64,000 nt of DNA, taken from positions 3,803,835-3,867,834 of the forward strand of contig JAQFVV010006312.1 in NCBI GenBank assembly GCA_028023455.1. The letters are read 5' to 3'. The notes beneath the pieces are model-generated. The model worked only from the letters and a program-made list of their open reading frames with translations. It was not told the DNA's origin and did no database searches. Shown here piece by piece: positions 36,188-46,909 of the stretch (position 1 is its first letter; each line of letters begins with the position of its first letter). This DNA comes from Epiperipatus broadwayi (taxonomy: Eukaryota; Onychophora; Udeonychophora; Euonychophora; Peripatidae). The position numbers and the translations under genes were made by a program.

Positions 36188-38829
36188 TGAAGCAGTTGGA
36201 TCTGAGTTTGATCCTAGCTTCATGACATCTAGCCATAAGCCCATTTCAAACACTAGTACTAACCTTAATTTTCCGATGCTATGGGGCTTTATATGTTCAA
36301 CCCATGCTGATTTCCATAAAGAAAAACTTATTTCATAAATGTGTATTTAAATAATTAGTTTCAGATTTAAATTGATCAATTCTATTAAAATTCATGATAG
36401 AATTATTCATGAATTTATATATTATAAATGCATGGATTGTGCATATAAATTTGTAAATTTTAAATATATATAATTGTTCGAAAGTTTCATTGCATCGGGA
36501 ATGCTTGATTTTATTTTTAAATAATTTCCTAAAGTTTTATTGATTAAAAGCTACATTCTTTCAATAAGCTTTCAGATTTTCCCTTTCCAAAAACAACAGT
36601 TAAAGTTTTATTAATTAGAAAAAAAGATAAGGATTTCCTAATTAAAATCATTTTCTGATTTTAAGAATTCATTTTCTAATTAGAAAATGAATTCAAGTTA
36701 ATGAGTTTAAAAGCCTTATCGAAGGAATGTATCTAAAAACAACCAGTAAATCTAAAAACATTGATAATGAAAGAAGTGCTAGCCTGAAAGCATCAGAGGA
36801 CAGGATATATAGCTCTGAAAAGTTTGGAGAAAAAAAAACGTCTTTGTTGTAGAGAAATGCAGTGAACTCTATGCATTTAAAAATCATAAGTTTAAATAGT
36901 GTTTCGATCATGGTGAAGGGCTAAAACATCAGGAATCTGGTTATCGGTTCCTGAAGTCCCCTAAAAATCTTCAATGGAGCTGCTAAATCTTTTCTGGACC
37001 AATCATGCTGCCAAAATTATGAAAAGCCACTAAAATGCTGTTCCAGTAATCGACTAAATGCATGCCTATGTTTTTTTACCAACTCGGACGTGTTACCTAA
37101 GGGAACCAGCCCCGGAAGAAACGGGTAATATATTTCCATAATGAACCTTAAGCTTTCTGGCCAGTTTCCGAACTTTACTTTACACTCCCTTTAAGTGCTC
37201 TTCTCATTTATCATGTAATAATCTTTATGAAACCCTTTATTTATGCTATTGTAAATTATATCGTAATTCTCTCAATCTCTAGTCTTTAAATTTAACTTTC
37301 TCCTTTCTTGCCTGGCAGTTCATTTACTATATTATATATATTTATCGTGTGATTTATTAATGTTGTTTATTTTTAATTATATGCCAATAATCCTTCGACT
37401 CGATGAGCTCCTTTATTCTATTTGCCTTACGCAAATAATATAATATTAAATCTGATAATAATTCTCTCCCATTAGAACTAAATTTATACAGTTCTATTAA
37501 TCATCAAGTCGAAAGAAATTATTACATGTTTACTATTTTTATGATTGGCTAATAATATCCGTTTCTAATCTATGCCCCAGCCATTTTCTCGTATTCACCA
37601 ACGTGTATTTATTCATATATAATCTTAAAATGTTTTTGCAAAAAGGCCAATAAAGGAATCAAATCAGTATATTCTAATTCAACTTTCACTGTCTATTAAT
37701 ATTCAGGAAGGGCACGATATTTGGGCATGATGAATATAATTTTATAATGCGTTAAAATAGTTTTAGTTAATTAAAAGCTCATTTGACTTTAAATAAATTG
37801 AGCAAGTCATCATGTAGAGCATTCTATAATTGGGTTTTATTTTTCAAACGGTGACTCTCAAGTCATCATCGTCGAACGTTGCTGACGTAGGGCAATCTTC
37901 CGCTCCGTTAGGCTGGTCGGTGATAATTTCTGTTATTTTAAATTATCGAGGAAGAAAGCACTTCCTCTCCTGTTCATATTAGTCAAAGGGCATAAGACTT
38001 GTCAGATCAAGCCGCCATAGGACTTCGATTATCGACTAGCCATTGTCTTTCAATTTCACTTTATAGCTCATAATTCGTCAGCACCGTTACGTCTCTGTTC
38101 CAGTAAAGCCCGCTCTGATGCTTGTAATTTGTGATGAAGTGATTTAAATTAAAGTCCAACAAATTCTCCATTATATCTCAAAATAAGTTTTCTAATAAAG
38201 ATTAAAGTTATGCCCTAAAATACGTATCTTGCTCTTCATGAATGGATTTGCGAATGTGAAAATAAATGTCACATTCTTTCATGAAAAATTAGAGTAATAA
38301 TTTCTCTTACTAATGAATACCTTTATCTGCCTTTATTTTCTTGTTGGGGGCATAGACATAGACTTTCAAATGTTGTGTAATATTCATTGGCATATAATAA
38401 GGACCGCCACTCGTATTATAATTATAAACTTTGTTTAAGGACTAGAATTAATTAATTTAATCTTTATTTAAAATTCAAACCAAACAAATTATTATTATTG
38501 AATATTTTCTAAACGCACTTTGTTTTTTAGTTCTTAATTTTTTCATAATTATTTTAATGTTAAAACTCACTGTCTGTGTTGGCAACCCAAACATATACAT
38601 ATGATTCGATTTAAAATTATTTTTAGTCAGTTTATTATCAGATATTAATGTCAGTTCATGGGTCTCTGATCCTCACCAACCGTTGAGCTAGTTCCTTGGC
38701 GCATAACACTGTGCCATCGATTTATATTTCTACTAATCTGAGCTGTTGAGTTGGGTTTGAATTCAGTTTTGAACCGCCTGAGTTTGGATCCAACTTGCAG
38801 TTCTTTTGGTGGGTATTTTGACTGGTACA
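36188..38829 (+). repeat. Right LTR
   Basis: 2642 bp. It carries the same termini as the left LTR and the 30-bp palindrome at about 36665-36694, plus the extra ~75-bp segment. Scattered differences between the LTRs show that the insertion is not recent. Confidence 0.88.
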
Positions 38830-39050
38830 ATATGGAGATGATAATCTAGACCAACTGATGAATGCTGGTTTAGCATGAAATACATATATTGCTGATTATT
38901 TATGATATGTGTGTGATCAAGTGTATCAGCAGTATGAGATAGCATGGATTGTTGAGAGTCATGTAAAATCCTGAGTTCAAATCCCCATATATTACATATT
39001 GGAGTGTAAGTATGAAAAAGCCTGTACTGTAGAAAACATTTTTAGTATGA
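38830..39050 (+). mobile_element. Family B copy, 3' part, resuming after the LTR element
   Basis: Begins ATATGGAGATGATAATCTAG and runs through the hammerhead-like core, a tRNA-like stretch (GAGTTCAAATCCCC, about 38966) and AAGCCTGTACTG. It completes the copy interrupted at 32369. The 60-codon minus frame here is not a gene. Confidence 0.7.
38855..38912 (+). ncRNA. Hammerhead-ribozyme-like core (family B)
   Basis: CTGATGA (38855-38861), ATGCT-GGTTT-AGCAT as a perfect 5-bp stem II, then GAAA (38877-38880). This is the canonical box order without the extra A seen in family A. ACATAT (38882-38887) can pair with ATATGT (38905-38910) as stem III. The base at the expected cleavage position appears to be G rather than A/C/U, and stem I is weak (ACCA with a bulge), so activity is doubtful in this copy. 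Confidence 0.6.
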
Positions 39051-39104
39051 ATTGGTAACTTCAATGTTTAAAAATTTTTTTTCTTGAAACAATGTAATAC
39101 AAAA

Positions 39105-39315
39105 TAAATATATACAAAATATATATAAAGAAAAGCTTGGTTTAATACTTTAACAGCATGGTATGCTAAGTATGCTTTCAGCTAAATTGGTAGTCATAAA
39201 CATATCAATAGATGTCCAAGAAGCTTATGATAAATTAGCCAAAAGCATGCTTAGTGTACCATGCTGTTAAAGTATTAAACCAAACTCTTCTTTATATACA
39301 TTTTGTATATGTTTA
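39105..39315. mobile_element. Foldback (MITE-like) element with about 70-bp arms
   Basis: GTTTAATACTTTAACAGCAT and the GGTA..CTAAG.ATGCTTT..GCTAA that follows are mirrored at 39235-39305 as TTAGCCAAAAGCATGCTTAG … ATGCTGTTAAAGTATTAAAC. The mirror extends outward through CTTTATATA and ATACAAAAT. The loop is about 50 bp. Mismatches are few. Family unknown. Confidence 0.7.
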
Positions 39316-39319
39316 TTTC

Positions 39320-40680
39320 AAACTTATTAAATATTCTAAATGTAACTAACTTAAGACTACATGTAACTGAAAAAAAAAAACATTTTAAAATTCTCACTGA
39401 TAAAGACATATAAAGGCAAACTGGAAAAAATTTTGAAAGTCAATCATAGTTACATTTAAATATAACTGCTCTACGATATATTAAAGTTGGTTCAGCAATA
39501 TTTTATAAAACAAATTGTGTACTAAGAAATTATTTTACAGATCTAAATATTTATTTAATAATTTATCAGTAATGTGGTCTAGATTCAGTAAACAGAAAAT
39601 AAAAAAAATTCAGGAAAAAAATATTTTTTTCAAAAAATATCTTCTTTACATTTTTATTACCTCATCTACAAATTTTTCCACACTCTAGAATTTTATAAAT
39701 ATGGTACTGTTTCCATGATATGACATTTTTTTCTGTTTGAATAAAAATGCCTGAAGATTGTCTTGAAATTGTATATGGTATATTCCTTTTTCTAAAGTTT
39801 CAGGATTTTTTTTATTTAGATGATATGAAATGTCAGTTAAATAAACAATTCTTTGTTTGAAAGCTTCATCATTAAATTATAGAACCATGATTCCTTGAAT
39901 TTTATAAACCAACTAGATTTCATTTTTCCATATGAAAAAGCATTCAAAGAAGACTGCTGAGTATTGTAGACATTTAATCTTTAACCTCAAAAAAAAAATT
40001 AAATTTTTATACAAAAGTGTAGAAAAAATAACCTTGTAATCAAATAGATAGTGGTCAAGTGTAATGCTCAGATTTATACATTCATGTAACAAAACCCAGA
40101 GACCAGGTAAAATACACCAAAGCTGACCAAAATGGGATGGTGAGCTCCTGAATCTGACCAAGCTTCAACTCATTCACCAATACTTCATAATTTAACACCT
40201 TATGAATGACATTTCTGAGGTTATACCTGGGTCTCAATTTTTTCTATGAGCCAGATTTGAACAGGGAGAGGCATGATACTCTGAAACAGATTAAAAAATT
40301 AATTAAAAAGGTTAAAATGGACTAATTAACATGTCAATTAACTTAAAACTAAAGTAAATGTCAATGGTATCACACGTATTTCAAGCAAGAAAGATATGAA
40401 ACGAGTATAATTTTAAATAGGTTTATTAAAACAATAAAATAAAATCTCACAAAACAAAATAACAGTTATATAGCAGGTATTACATAGGGGATGAGACTGA
40501 ATTTTTACAGTGATCTCCTCTTAACACTTTTAAAAAGGTGTGTGTGTATGGACAGTCAATAAGATTGATGCCTATATTTAATTGATATGCCAACATATTT
40601 TTGCAATTGTCAGTTGCTAATTTTACAAGTGCATATTCTAGCCTAAAGTAGATTATCAAATACAGCCCTAAGATATCTGC
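39320..40680. other. AT-rich stretch, nothing recognised
   Basis: No coding, RNA or transposon signature was seen. The 82-codon minus frame at 39913-40161 has no recognisable motif. Confidence 0.4.
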
Positions 40681-40681
40681 T

Positions 40682-40683
<2 letters not shown>

Positions 40684-40760
<77 letters not shown>
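40684..40760. repeat. (TA)n microsatellite
   Basis: Uninterrupted TA run of about 77 bp. Confidence 0.97.
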
Positions 40761-40765
<5 letters not shown>

Positions 40766-40790
40766 TGTGAGTGAATAATTAAGTTCAAAG

Positions 40791-41183
40791 GTGATGCAAA
40801 TTCAGTCTAGTAATCAAAGATTCAGATTTCAGACTAATTCTGAACAGTCACTTAATAAGAGAAAAGAACTGGCTACTCTAGATCCACATATATGTGCTAT
40901 GGCACTGACTAAAACATTAATAAAAAAGTTTGCAGTGCAAGTGGGTAATTATTCATGGAATTCTGCATCAAAATGTGTGGTTCCTTAGGACCTGACAGCT
41001 CGCTGCAATTAAAATGTGAACAATTCAAGTTCAGGAACTTGGATTTATACAGATTGTCTGGACCCTCATGTACCTGAATTCAAGGTGGATGAAAGTGCCT
41101 CCACTGTGAACCCATCAGAAAATGTAGCAAGATGCAATGTATTAAGTGCACTTAGTAAAAACATACTCTCATTGCACAAGTAA
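40791..41183 (+). pseudogene. Unrecognised protein-coding remnant with two in-frame stops
   Basis: One frame of 131 codons is broken only by TAG at 40986-40988 and TAA at about 41010. Its content is unlike the AT-rich background: SSNQRFRFQTNSEQSLNKRK, LATLDPHICAMALTKTLIKK, AVQVGNYSWNSASK, then SSSGTWIYTDCLDPHVPEF and STVNPSENVARCNVLSALS. Mixed amino-acid usage, two tryptophans and five cysteines argue that it once encoded protein. I do not recognise the family. It could be a processed pseudogene or part of a transposon. Confidence 0.4.
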
Positions 41184-42490
41184 AATACAAAAATGTATTA
41201 TTAAAATTTATTGTACCTCAAACAGATAGCTTTTATCTGTTTAGCTAACAGAACCCAGTTCTCTAAATATCATTATAATTATGCTAACTCAAAAGGACTA
41301 AAACTGAATTATCAATCTAGTTTAAAATACTAAATCTGAATCTTTAATCCATGATTAAGGAGAGTAAAGTATATTTAGTGACAATTAATAAGACATTAAT
41401 AAATATACTTTATCACTATCCCTAATACTAGTTTAGTACTTCTAAATACAAAATATTAAAATTTAGAAAGTATAAATTTGACTAAGCAAGCCATAAATAA
41501 CATAATATGATGTAAATTCAAATCAATAAATAATAATGAGTGTGTTATGATCAGTTATTATCTCATAAAATAGGATTTTAAAACAGCACTATTGTGAGCC
41601 AAATAGCATCACTAAAATATTAAAATAGAGATATTAATAATTGTAGCTCCATCAAAAGTTTTTTAAGATTAGTGTTTCCTGTTTTGAAATACTTGGCATA
41701 TTATAACATATATATTATTTTTTAGAAAATATAACAAAATGAACAGATATTTAGGCATAACCACAGTAATATAGAAATTTAAATAAACAACTGATTACAG
41801 TAATCATGATTAGAATACTAAATAAGAGTTAACATATTTAATTTTAAGTAGATTGATGTGAACTTTAGATTTTACTTTAAATAGCTTTAATTATAAATTT
41901 ATTTAAATGCACATTCATTATGTAAATAATATTCATTATTAAATAGAAAGTAGGTTGAAGTAAAGAAGGGGTTCCCCTCTTTTCTTCCAAGAGTAAGCTT
42001 GTGGTTTTAAGACCTGTAGAGGTCCCTACTATCGCATTTTATACACATGTGATTGAGGCTACAGCCTTAATGAATATTATTTAAATAGCTTTGTAGAATT
42101 AGATTTGAAAGTTCACTTAAAATTTAGCTAGATTTGAATATTAATGTTTTAAGATTTAGAAATTGACTCTGTGGTATTTTATAAAGATATTACCAATTAT
42201 CTTCATTGCAGCAGGCATTCGAGTGCATTGCATAGCAGGTGTGGTGGCAGTCTTGATTTCTGGCTAGGCTGTCTGATTTAAACTATGGTCTTCTTGTGGC
42301 AGGTTGTTAGCTGAAAGGTTCCCATCTGTACAATGATGATGGGCCATTAAGCATGTAGATAAAGACCAGATATCACCATCTCTTCTCTCAAGAAAATGGC
42401 AAATCTAATGCCCTCTACTCTATTATATCAAAAGTTAAACTGGCATGGTGACTGGTAAAAATGCTTTTTTAGACATATATATATAAAGAC
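41184..42490. other. Mostly AT-rich; denser unclassified patches at 41940-42070 and 42180-42430
   Basis: The patches have ordinary base composition (for example AGGGGTTCCCCT at about 41966 and GTGTGGTGGCAGTCTTGATT at about 42240) but no open frame or RNA fold that I can support. They may be old repeats or UTR sequence. Confidence 0.35.
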
Positions 42491-42825
42491 GTGAAAATTT
42501 TACAAATCTATTTAAATAATAATTGAACTGCCCTCTAGAATATAACAAGTGTATATAACGTGTTAATTTATTATAGAGTTTTAGAAATGAGTGAAAGATC
42601 TCCACTCTATACATTTAATATCAGTTAGTTAAAGATCAATTTACATTAAAAGATACAAAGACTGATTTAAATTGGCACTCTAGTTGTTATTGTTATGGAT
42701 GGTTGTACATAAAAAGATCTAAAAGACATCAAGAGGTAGTCCACTCTCTTATTGTAAAAAGTTATCAAACTTGGCAGCTAGAGGGCAGTTCAATTATTAT
42801 TTAAATAGATTTGTAAAAATTTCAC
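42491..42825. mobile_element. MITE-like element with 48-bp terminal inverted repeats, 335 bp
   Basis: The left end starts GTGAAAATTTTACAAATC and ends …TTGAACTGCCCTCTAG (to 42538). The right end (42778-42825) is its reverse complement with about one mismatch. The interior has no coding capacity. A target duplication is not obvious (AC left, AT right), so the superfamily is open. Confidence 0.75.
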
Positions 42826-42829
42826 ATAT

Positions 42830-44080
42830 CATTATAGTTATTCATTATTAAAATATTATTTATCATTGCATATATATATTTATTGCAGCCCAAAATATGG
42901 AGAATAGTTTATTTTTTAAAAAAATATTTTAAAAAACAAACAAACAATTGTGTTCATTAGTAAAATAAATCATTTACATAAACTGCTCAAAAAATAAAAT
43001 CCCAAATATTTCTTTAATTAAAATATTTCTTACGTATCTTATTGCTAAAGGAGTAAGTTATTTTATAAGTTCTAAACCTTATTTTGTTATTGAAACTTAC
43101 AAAATATTTATAATATAAAATAATAAATAAATGGTAATCTGCTAACAATAATTAAATATCATTGACAGTATTTTATTACTCTATAATCGTTCTTCCTCAA
43201 TAACGCTAAGATATGGTCAGTAAAATAAATTTATATAATTATCTGCACTTATCTACATATTATTACTTCTTATATTTATTTGTAGATTATTTATTTTTTG
43301 TTCATTTGGGTTTTCAATTTTTATTAACTTGAAACATTAATTAGAAAATAGAACATTAACTTTAATCATTATTTTATGTTTAATTATTATTATTAATGTC
43401 AATTCTTTCACCTACCATATTTACGTCTGCATCCAAACATAAACAGGCAAAACTTGAATCTTTAAAAAATTCTAATTATGCATAAGATGTTTATTCAGGT
43501 AAGTAGCCCATAACTAATTCAGTAAATTATTCAATATTGATCTATTTTTATCTACAGAAAAAAAACAAAGGTTGAAAACTGCTCAAATTTTCTCCACTCA
43601 CCGGTTATCTTACTAATAAGTAAGGTCTTCGCTATGACTTTATAGCCTTAAACCGCTAATTATATTATTGGTTGTATGAGGTAAAAATCAAATCTTTTAA
43701 TTGGCCAACTCACAAACTGAAGACAAAGCCTATTGTTAAAACATATTCGCCTATAATATTAAATTCAACTCAGATACGTTTATAAAAAGTATATTACTAA
43801 TTTTTCAGGTTATGAAGAGAACGAAAGTTCTTTCAAAAATAAATTGCTATTTATTTATTCTAAAATATTCAATTTCGGCAACATAAAAGCTATAATATAA
43901 ACAAAAAGGTCGACTTTTACGTTATAAAAAAGTAAATATTTCTTTTTACTAAATCTTAAATATTTTTACTAAAATCTTCAATATTTTTCGAAAATAATTT
44001 TGTTTTTTTAGTATTCTTTCTGAAAATAATTAGTAATTTCTCAAAATATTCTTTTATAATAATTTAAATCATATTCGAAA
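42830..44080. other. AT-rich stretch, nothing recognised
   Basis: No coding, RNA or repeat signature. If the adjacent promoter-like cluster is real, this could be intergenic or first-intron sequence of a gene on the minus strand. Confidence 0.4.
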
Positions 44081-44134
44081 TGAAAATCTCAGCGTTTTTC
44101 TTTATTTTCTTTGATCAGGCGGTTTCTTTGTTCT

Positions 44135-44390
44135 TTCCAGCCAATCAGAATGTCTTTTTCGGCTGAGAGCATGCTAAGAACCAATCACAACTACTGTTCT
44201 TTCTTTGTTTAGGTTTAAATGCGTTTTTTTTTATTTTTTACTTGTAAAATAATTCGGAAGAGGGCACCATCTTACAGAACTTTTAAAAACCTATTCAATA
44301 CCTCTCAAACGAATATTTTAGCATAAGAACTGGCAGAGTTAGAGTGACGTCAGATGTCGATGAGGAGCTTTGTAAGAGGCGGGAAAAGGG
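44135..44390. promoter_or_regulatory. Promoter-like cluster: two CCAAT boxes, CRE, E2F site
   Basis: CCAATCAGA at 44141 and CCAATCACA at 44181 are two NF-Y-type CCAAT boxes in the same orientation, 40 bp apart. TGACGTCA at 44345-44352 is a perfect palindromic CREB/ATF site. GGCGGGAAAA at 44378-44387 is a perfect E2F-type site. The interval is clearly less AT-rich than its surroundings. In animals this combination is typical of cell-cycle genes. No TATA box is obvious. The transcript direction is unknown: ATGACTGCTTTA at about 44413 runs into TA repeats and is not a convincing start. The PLE-4 palindrome lies about 120 bp to the right. Confidence 0.4.
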
Positions 44391-44573
44391 ATAGAAGTGA
44401 AATTTTGTTAAAGATGACTGCTTTATATTTTTTATTTGTTATATATATATATATTCAATTATTTATAATATGCCAAAATCACACTTTTCTTTATGTTTGC
44501 CGTAATATCATATAAATATAATTTATCCAAACTTCAAACACTTTTAGCAAACTTTATTTGTACATACACCTAC

Positions 44574-44601
44574 ATTTCGACTGACCTGCAGTCTTCTTCA
44601 G
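44574..44601 (-). ncRNA. Hammerhead-ribozyme-like core, PLE-4 left arm
   Basis: On the minus strand: CTGAAGA, A, GACTG-CAGGT-CAGTC, GAAAT. Stem II is a perfect 5-bp helix. Same order as the right-arm copy, with GAAAT instead of GAAAC. Confidence 0.55.
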
Positions 44602-45462
44602 AGCTATGATATAATGAACAAAAAAAAAAAAAATTTAAAATAAAATAATCAAACCCAAATAAAACAATTAATATAAAATAAAATGTACTACATAAATGAA
44701 AAATAAATATAAATCATACATGTGTATTCTTAACTTTATACATATATACATTCAAGGACAACTATTAATCTAAATATTATCTATTTTATTATTATTAACA
44801 ATCTACTAATCATCTGTATTCTTCATAAACTTAAACTTTATGATTAGTAATTAAAATTCTTTTAATTTTAAATCATATTTATTATTTTCTTACTCATTCT
44901 TCTTTTAAAATTAATATTTTATATTTATTATTGCTGAATATTTAAAACCTATAAACTTTATATCTTTACATTTACTAAGGCTATTCTGATCTTCAAAATA
45001 AAATAATGAAAAATCGTTTTTTTTCAAAAAATTACCTTATACCCTAGCTCCCTCTATTACATATTATTTAAACTAAATATATATCCCCTACAACTCTTTA
45101 TTTATATATATATATATATATACACTTTAACTTTTATTATATAATACTCATAAATTTATATTATACTTCTTTATATGTTTTTATATATATAAACCCTACA
45201 ACTTTATTTACATATATATTTTTTATTTTATATATTTTAACTTTTATCATTATTTTTATATAATTCTTATAAAAAAATTTTATACTGTTTTATATGTAAA
45301 TATTATGCTAAGTTTATTAATTAATTTATTTATTATTATTTAATATCTGTAAATATACCCAAATTTATATTCATATTTAACCTAACCATTTTTTATCATC
45401 CCCAACTTATTTATTAACAATTATCTCTTTACATATTTACCTCTATATATCTTATTTAATAA

Positions 45463-45699
45463 CTAAACCAATCTCATCCTAATCCCAGAATCTCTATTAA
45501 ATTCTGGTTTTATCTTTCTTATTAATATAGCTTCTTTTATTTTCCTTTCTTTAATACTTTTTGTATATAACTTCATTTTTATTGAACTTTGTGTAAATTT
45601 GTGTCCTGTTTCTTTTGTATGTATATATATTGGTGATTTATTATCTGCCATATGTTGTTTTAGTCTTGTTTTTATAGAATTTTTTGTTTCTCCCATATG
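45463..45699 (-). pseudogene. PLE-4 GIY-YIG endonuclease C-terminal part, left arm (frame open)
   Basis: From the centre outward the frame reads MGETKNSIKTRLKQHMADNK, SPIYIHTKETGHKFTQSS, then KSIKERKIKEAILIRKIKPE, and ends with MRLV at 45463. This is a clean GIY-YIG domain from just after the YIG tyrosine: conserved arginine (TRL), the histidine of TGH, and the glutamate of KEAILI, then KPEFN. The first five codons of the nominal ORF (MFLPH) are read from the opposite arm and are not part of the domain. Without the GIY half and the reverse transcriptase it is inactive. Confidence 0.85.
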
Positions 45700-45701
45700 T
45701 G

Positions 45702-45934
45702 GGAGAAACAAAAAATTCTATAAAAACAAGACTAAAACAACATATGGCTGATAATAAATCACCAATATATATATACATACAAAAGAAACAGGACACAAAT
45801 TTACACAAAGTTCAATAAAAATGAAGTTATATACAAAAAGTATTAGAGAAAGGAAAATAAAAGAAGCTATATTAATAAGAAAAATAAAACCAGAATTTAA
45901 TAGAGTTTCTGGGATTAGGATGAGATTGGTTTAG
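45702..45934 (+). pseudogene. PLE-4 GIY-YIG endonuclease C-terminal part, right arm (frameshifted)
   Basis: This encodes the same peptide as the left arm, but an extra TA in the ATATATATA stretch near 45770 shifts the frame in the middle. After it the original frame resumes with KETGHKF-type sequence, KSIRERKIKEAILIRK and MRLV with TAG at 45932-45934. Differences from the left arm (R for K in SIRERK, V for D near FNRVSG) are few. Confidence 0.8.
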
Positions 45935-46814
45935 TTATTAAATAAGATATATAGAGGTAAATATGTAAAGAGATAATTGTTAATAAATAAGTTGGGGATG
46001 ATAAAAAATGGTTAGGTTAAATATGAATATAAATTTGGGTATATTTACAGATATTAAATAATAATAAATAAATTAATTAATAAACTTAGCATAATATTTA
46101 CATATAAAACAGTATAAAAAATTTTTATAAGAATTATATAAAAATAATGATAAAAGTTAAAATATATAAAATAAAAAATATATATGTAAATAAAGTTGTA
46201 GGGTTTATATATATATATAAAAACATATAAAGAAGTATAATATAAATTTATGAGTATTATATAATAAAAGTTAAAGTGTAAATATATATATATATAAAGA
46301 GTTGTAGGGGATATATATTTAGTTTAAATAATATGTAATAGAGGGAGCTAGGGTATAAGATAATTTTTGAAAAAAACGATTTTTCATTATTTTATTTTGA
46401 AGATCAGAATAGCCTTAGTAAGTGTAAGGATTATAAAGTTTATAGGTTTTAAATATTCAGCAATAATAAATATAAAATATTAATTTTAAAAGAAGAATGA
46501 GTAAGAAAATAATAATTATGATTTAAAATTAAAAGAATTTTAATTACTAATCATAAAGTTTAAGTTTATGAAGAATACAGATAATTAGTAGATTGTTAAT
46601 AATAATAAAATAGATAATATTTAGATTAATAGTTGTCCTTGAATGTATATATGTATAAAGTTAAGAATACACATGTATAATTTATATTTATTTTTCATTT
46701 ATGTAGTACATTTTATTTTATATTAATTGTTTTATTTGGGTTTGATTATTTATTTCAGGTTTTTAATATATATATTTTATGTTTTTTTTTTTTTTTGTTC
46801 ATTATATCATAGCT

Positions 46815-46842
46815 CTGAAGAAGACTGCAGGTCAGTCGAAAC
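46815..46842 (+). ncRNA. Hammerhead-ribozyme-like core, PLE-4 right arm
   Basis: CTGAAGA (46815-46821), A, GACTG-CAGGT-CAGTC, GAAAC (46838-46842). Conserved boxes and stem II are intact. The downstream ATAGGTGTATG leads to the element end. Stem I/III pairing and the cleavage base were not resolved by eye. Confidence 0.6.
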
Positions 46843-46909
46843 ATAGGTGTATGTACAAATAAAGTTTGCTAAAAGTGTTTGAAGTTTGGATAAATTATAT
46901 TTATATTTA

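Larger units (their letters stand above)
32370..38829 (+). mobile_element. Non-autonomous LTR retrotransposon (gag-only) with about 2.6-kb LTRs
   Basis: Two direct repeats, 32370-34918 and 36188-38829, flank a 1.27-kb interior. Both begin TGAAGCA and end CTGGTACA (TG...CA). The interior has a lysine-tRNA-like primer site (34931), a gag fragment (35355-35865) and a purine tract before the right LTR (36174-36187). There is no protease, reverse transcriptase or integrase, so it must have relied on another element. The orientation is given by primer site, gag and purine tract. The flanking bases (GTAT left, ATAT right) are a possible target duplication with one change. LTR size and PBS suggest the Osvaldo/Ulysses group of Ty3/gypsy. 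Confidence 0.85.
44510..46905. mobile_element. PLE-4: near-perfect 2.4-kb palindrome of two Penelope-like 3' ends
   Basis: The left arm (44510-45695) and right arm (45700-46905) are reverse complements over about 1.2 kb with only scattered substitutions and small indels, separated by the four bases TATG (45696-45699). Each arm contains, from the centre outward, a truncated GIY-YIG coding end, about 1 kb of AT-rich 3' UTR, and a hammerhead-like core followed by ACAAATAAAGTTTGCTAAAA at the outer end. Both arms are cut inside the YIG motif (…MGETKNS…). There is no reverse transcriptase, so this is a symmetrical non-autonomous insertion. Confidence 0.9.

Noticed and set aside
32799-36911. Paired 60- and 72-codon minus-strand ORFs sharing the same sequence
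   Set aside because: They occupy identical positions in the two LTRs and are not open to the same extent; duplicated LTR DNA explains the similarity.
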